Below, piece by piece: positions 62,306-64,000 of a stretch of DNA of 64,000 nucleotides. The notes below the pieces were generated by a model. That model did not search any database. It was not told the origin of the DNA and saw only the letters and a program-made list of their open reading frames with translations. The first letter of the stretch is position 1; each line of letters begins with the position of its first letter. Source of the DNA: Longicatena caecimuris (GTDB lineage Bacteria > Bacillota_I > Bacilli_A > Erysipelotrichales > Erysipelotrichaceae); the NCBI RefSeq assembly GCF_004341945.1, contig NZ_SMBP01000014.1, positions 18,172 through 82,171 on the forward strand. The letters run 5' to 3'. Made by a program: the position numbers and the translations under genes.

Positions 62306-62338
62306 AAAAAAAGGGTCGCATCTCTTACAAATGTGACC
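62306..62338 (-). terminator. terminator after the CotJC-like gene
   Basis: Minus-strand GGTCACAT - loop - ATGCGACC then a run of T residues. Confidence 0.75.
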
Positions 62339-62347
62339 GTTCTTCTA

Positions 62348-63001
62348 TCAGCTATTCAATTTGTCGTTTGGATTGAAGAAATATGGATTCGGTTTATCAA
62401 AATAATTGGACGTATCTAAATCCCATGCATTATGCATATCCCCTTCTCCAAAGTCTTTTAATTCGTCATGTGTAGTTAAAATGTCCAGTGTTGTTCTTAA
62501 ATGCTGCAATACATGGGCACTGCTCTCAGATAAATATGTCAAGACCTTTTTTGTCTCTTCATCCTTTGTTTTGGTTAATACTTGTTCATAATATGTTTGA
62601 TAGGCTTGTTCTTCTTCGATATCACATAGTAAGGCAGCGCTTAGATCATTATTTACATGATGTTGTTTTATTTCCTTATGCGTTGGCTGATCACAGGGTG
62701 GAATAAATGCAAAGACCGGGGTATCGTCATTGGATTCATCATAATAGCGATCATCTTCCCCATGCAGATGGTGCAATAGCTCGCCTAAAACTTCCATATC
62801 ACTTAAGCGACGGGCAGCAATACGGCGAAATAATTCATGAAATGTAGGATTGTGTATCATGAAGCTTTGACGCAAATATAATATAGCCAGTTGTAAGCCT
62901 TTTTCACATCCGCCACATTCATGATCCATATATTCATAAAGCTTAGGATCTGGGGTAATATTGTTTATTTCCATAGGTAATTGATTATCATACAAATACA
63001 T
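62348..63001 (-). CDS. manganese-catalase/CotJC-like ferritin-fold protein
   Basis: 217 residues. CEKGLQLAILYLRQSFMI and RRLSDMEVLGELLHHLHG resemble the first helices of manganese catalases and spore coat CotJC, with Glu and His ligands. The second pair is DIEEEQAYQTYYEQVL. The N-terminal CGGCEKG cysteines are unusual. It may be a peroxide-defence or spore-coat protein; metal binding is likely but catalysis unsure. Confidence 0.75.
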   Translation of the reverse strand: MYLYDNQLPMEINNITPDPKLYEYMDHECGGCEKGLQLAILYLRQSFMIHNPTFHELFRRIAARRLSDMEVLGELLHHLHGEDDRYYDESNDDTPVFAFIPPCDQPTHKEIKQHHVNNDLSAALLCDIEEEQAYQTYYEQVLTKTKDEETKKVLTYLSESSAHVLQHLRTTLDILTTHDELKDFGEGDMHNAWDLDTSNYFDKPNPYFFNPNDKLNS

Positions 63002-63108
63002 GCAAGATTTCCTCCTTTTTCAATTCTAGTATGGATATGAAAAAGAAGATTATGCTATAATGATGCTGCAAAAATGGGCAGGAAACCTGTCGTAAGAGGA
63101 GATAAAAG

Positions 63109-63501
63109 ATGAAAGAAGTTCAATTACATGCAAAGTGTCAAGAAGAAGTAATCGTAGATGAAGCTAAGCTTGCTTGCAATGTGGGCAGCGGCATTGTTTC
63201 TGTATATGCAACACCAATGATGATTGCGGCGATGGAACATGCGGCAGTGCAATGTCTACAGCCTTTCTTAGAAGAAGGAGAAACCAGTGTTGGTGTCTTG
63301 ATGCATACGACACACGATGCTGCCACACCAGCAGGTATGAAGGTTCGGATAAGTGCTGAAATTATCGCGGTTGATCGTAAGAAAGTCACCTTTTCGATCA
63401 TCGCCCAAGATGAAAAGGATATCATCGGTAAAGCAAGCCATGAACGTTTTGTGGTGATGAAAGAAAAGTTTGAAGCAAAAGCCCAAGCAAAACTTTGTTA
63501 A
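63109..63501 (+). CDS. thioesterase, hot-dog fold (FlK-like)
   Basis: 130 residues: VYATPMMIAAMEHAAVQCL with the catalytic Glu helix, GVLMHTTHDAATPAGMKV with conserved His/Thr. Resembles fluoroacetyl-CoA thioesterase and phenylacetate-type hot-dog enzymes; it hydrolyses an acyl-CoA of unknown identity. AGAGGAG is ahead of the ATG. Confidence 0.85.
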   Translation: MKEVQLHAKCQEEVIVDEAKLACNVGSGIVSVYATPMMIAAMEHAAVQCLQPFLEEGETSVGVLMHTTHDAATPAGMKVRISAEIIAVDRKKVTFSIIAQDEKDIIGKASHERFVVMKEKFEAKAQAKLC

Positions 63502-63575
63502 AAGCAGCTTTTGAAGTGAATTTTCATTTGTTATTCAATGGAAAGACATTTCAATCGCTGTTTTTTTTATTGTGA

Positions 63576-64000
63576 ATCGAGTAGGGTGAAATAAATCACC
63601 CTCTCACACCACCGTACGTACGGTTCCGTATACGGCGGTTCGTTTTAATTTCAAAGCGTGTCTCTCTATATAGTAATCTAAACAACTGACTAGTCCTTTT
63701 TGGGCTAGTTTTTCTTTTGATATTGCTCTTATCACACATGTCTTGGTTACTACCCATTGATAATGGTCTCCCATATACGATGTCTGTCTTGCTCTATCTT
63801 TTGAAATCCCAAGCTTTTGTAATCCCCATTGTCGCTTGCTGGGAACTTTCCACTGCTTCCATATAATTACTCGAAGTCTTGTACGAAGATGTTTATCTAT
63901 ATTCATCATATGTGTTTTCATATTACATATGGAATAATAGTTTATCCATCCTCGTATTACTTGGTTCAGTTGTCTTATCCTTTCATTTAAAGCCATTGTG
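63576..64000 (-). mobile_element. group II intron, 3' part (continues past window)
   Basis: The maturase end is followed on the minus strand by domain V (63603-63640, CCGTATACGG ... CCGTACGTACGG) and domain VI (GGGTGA / TCACCC, 63584-63602), ending CTACTCGAT near 63576. Domain V base pairs and the GAGAGG joint are well formed, so the ribozyme is probably active. Confidence 0.85.
63604..64000 (-). CDS. ltrA: group II intron reverse transcriptase/maturase (C-terminal part)
   Basis: The last 130 residues are seen: LNERIRQLNQVIRGWINYYS is the maturase X domain, WKVPSKRQWGLQKLGISKDR a thumb/DNA-binding part. The frame is open to the right edge, so the start is outside. The stop codon lies inside domain V; no HNH endonuclease domain is present in this end. 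Confidence 0.9.
   Translation of the reverse strand, partial: TMALNERIRQLNQVIRGWINYYSICNMKTHMMNIDKHLRTRLRVIIWKQWKVPSKRQWGLQKLGISKDRARQTSYMGDHYQWVVTKTCVIRAISKEKLAQKGLVSCLDYYIERHALKLKRTAVYGTVRTVV

Noticed and set aside
63138..63486. Minus-strand ORFs opposite the thioesterase gene
   Set aside because: Shadows of the real gene, no homology or ribosome site.

Overview
The window looks like a chromosome segment of a low-to-moderate GC Firmicute, probably a gut member of the Erysipelotrichia or Clostridia. The basis is the codon use, AGGAGG-type ribosome binding sites, strong T-rich intrinsic terminators, a CotJC-like protein and a Tn916-family conjugative element. No rRNA or other species marker is present, so the genus cannot be named from the sequence.

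Left chromosomal part (1-12130). A truncated histidine phosphatase, a PHP-type phosphoesterase and a small unknown gene precede a tightly overlapping six-gene tetrapyrrole operon on the minus strand: hemA-hemC-cobA/hemD-hemB-hemL, then a precorrin-2 dehydrogenase fused to a CbiK-like chelatase domain. Together these would make 5-aminolevulinate from glutamyl-tRNA and carry it to sirohydrochlorin and a metal-inserted product (siroheme or cobalt-sirohydrochlorin). A solo SDR reductase follows, then a plus-strand pair for tRNA queuosine: a queuine/precursor transporter and tgt. The transporter gene appears to be transcribed as a leaderless mRNA.

Integrated element (about 12.3-46.75 kb). This is a Tn916-family ICE read from its int end: int, xis, orf8, orf7 (sigma-like), a truncated orf9 repressor, an orf6-type KTR protein, then the conjugation genes orf13 to orf23 with MobT-type relaxase, oriT, TcpA, VirB4-like ATPase, two ArdA antirestriction proteins and a VaFE/Cna-B surface adhesin at the far end. 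No tet(M) is present. In its place is a 10-13 kb AT-rich cargo made of regulator/enzyme modules: DJ-1-like, WYL regulator, Spo0A-C-like small protein, MATE pump, AraC-GNAT fusion, AraC-GyrI, GNAT, TrmO, MerR, C-N hydrolase/TetR, DUF4865/LysR. A second cargo block (DUF3795, transglutaminase-like, VOC, DUF6194) sits between orf22 and tcpA. Module borders carry broken copies of ICE genes (orf13, orf7, KTR, a piece of orf23), a mosaic that suggests repeated recombination between related elements.

Right chromosomal part (46.8-64 kb). A polysaccharide deacetylase with Ig-like repeats, a NagZ-type lipoprotein with a duplicated 3' end, an intergenic array of 46-bp tandem repeats, and a four-gene sugar-sensing operon (periplasmic-binding protein, histidine kinase, response regulator, ABC-type solute-binding protein). 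Then come a small peptide deformylase, a thioredoxin lipoprotein, a CorC/CNNM protein, an M42 peptidase, a DJ-1-like protein lacking the usual cysteine, tRNA-Asn, deoC, a membrane protein, a CotJC/Mn-catalase-like protein, a FlK-like thioesterase, and the 3' end of a group II intron running off the window.
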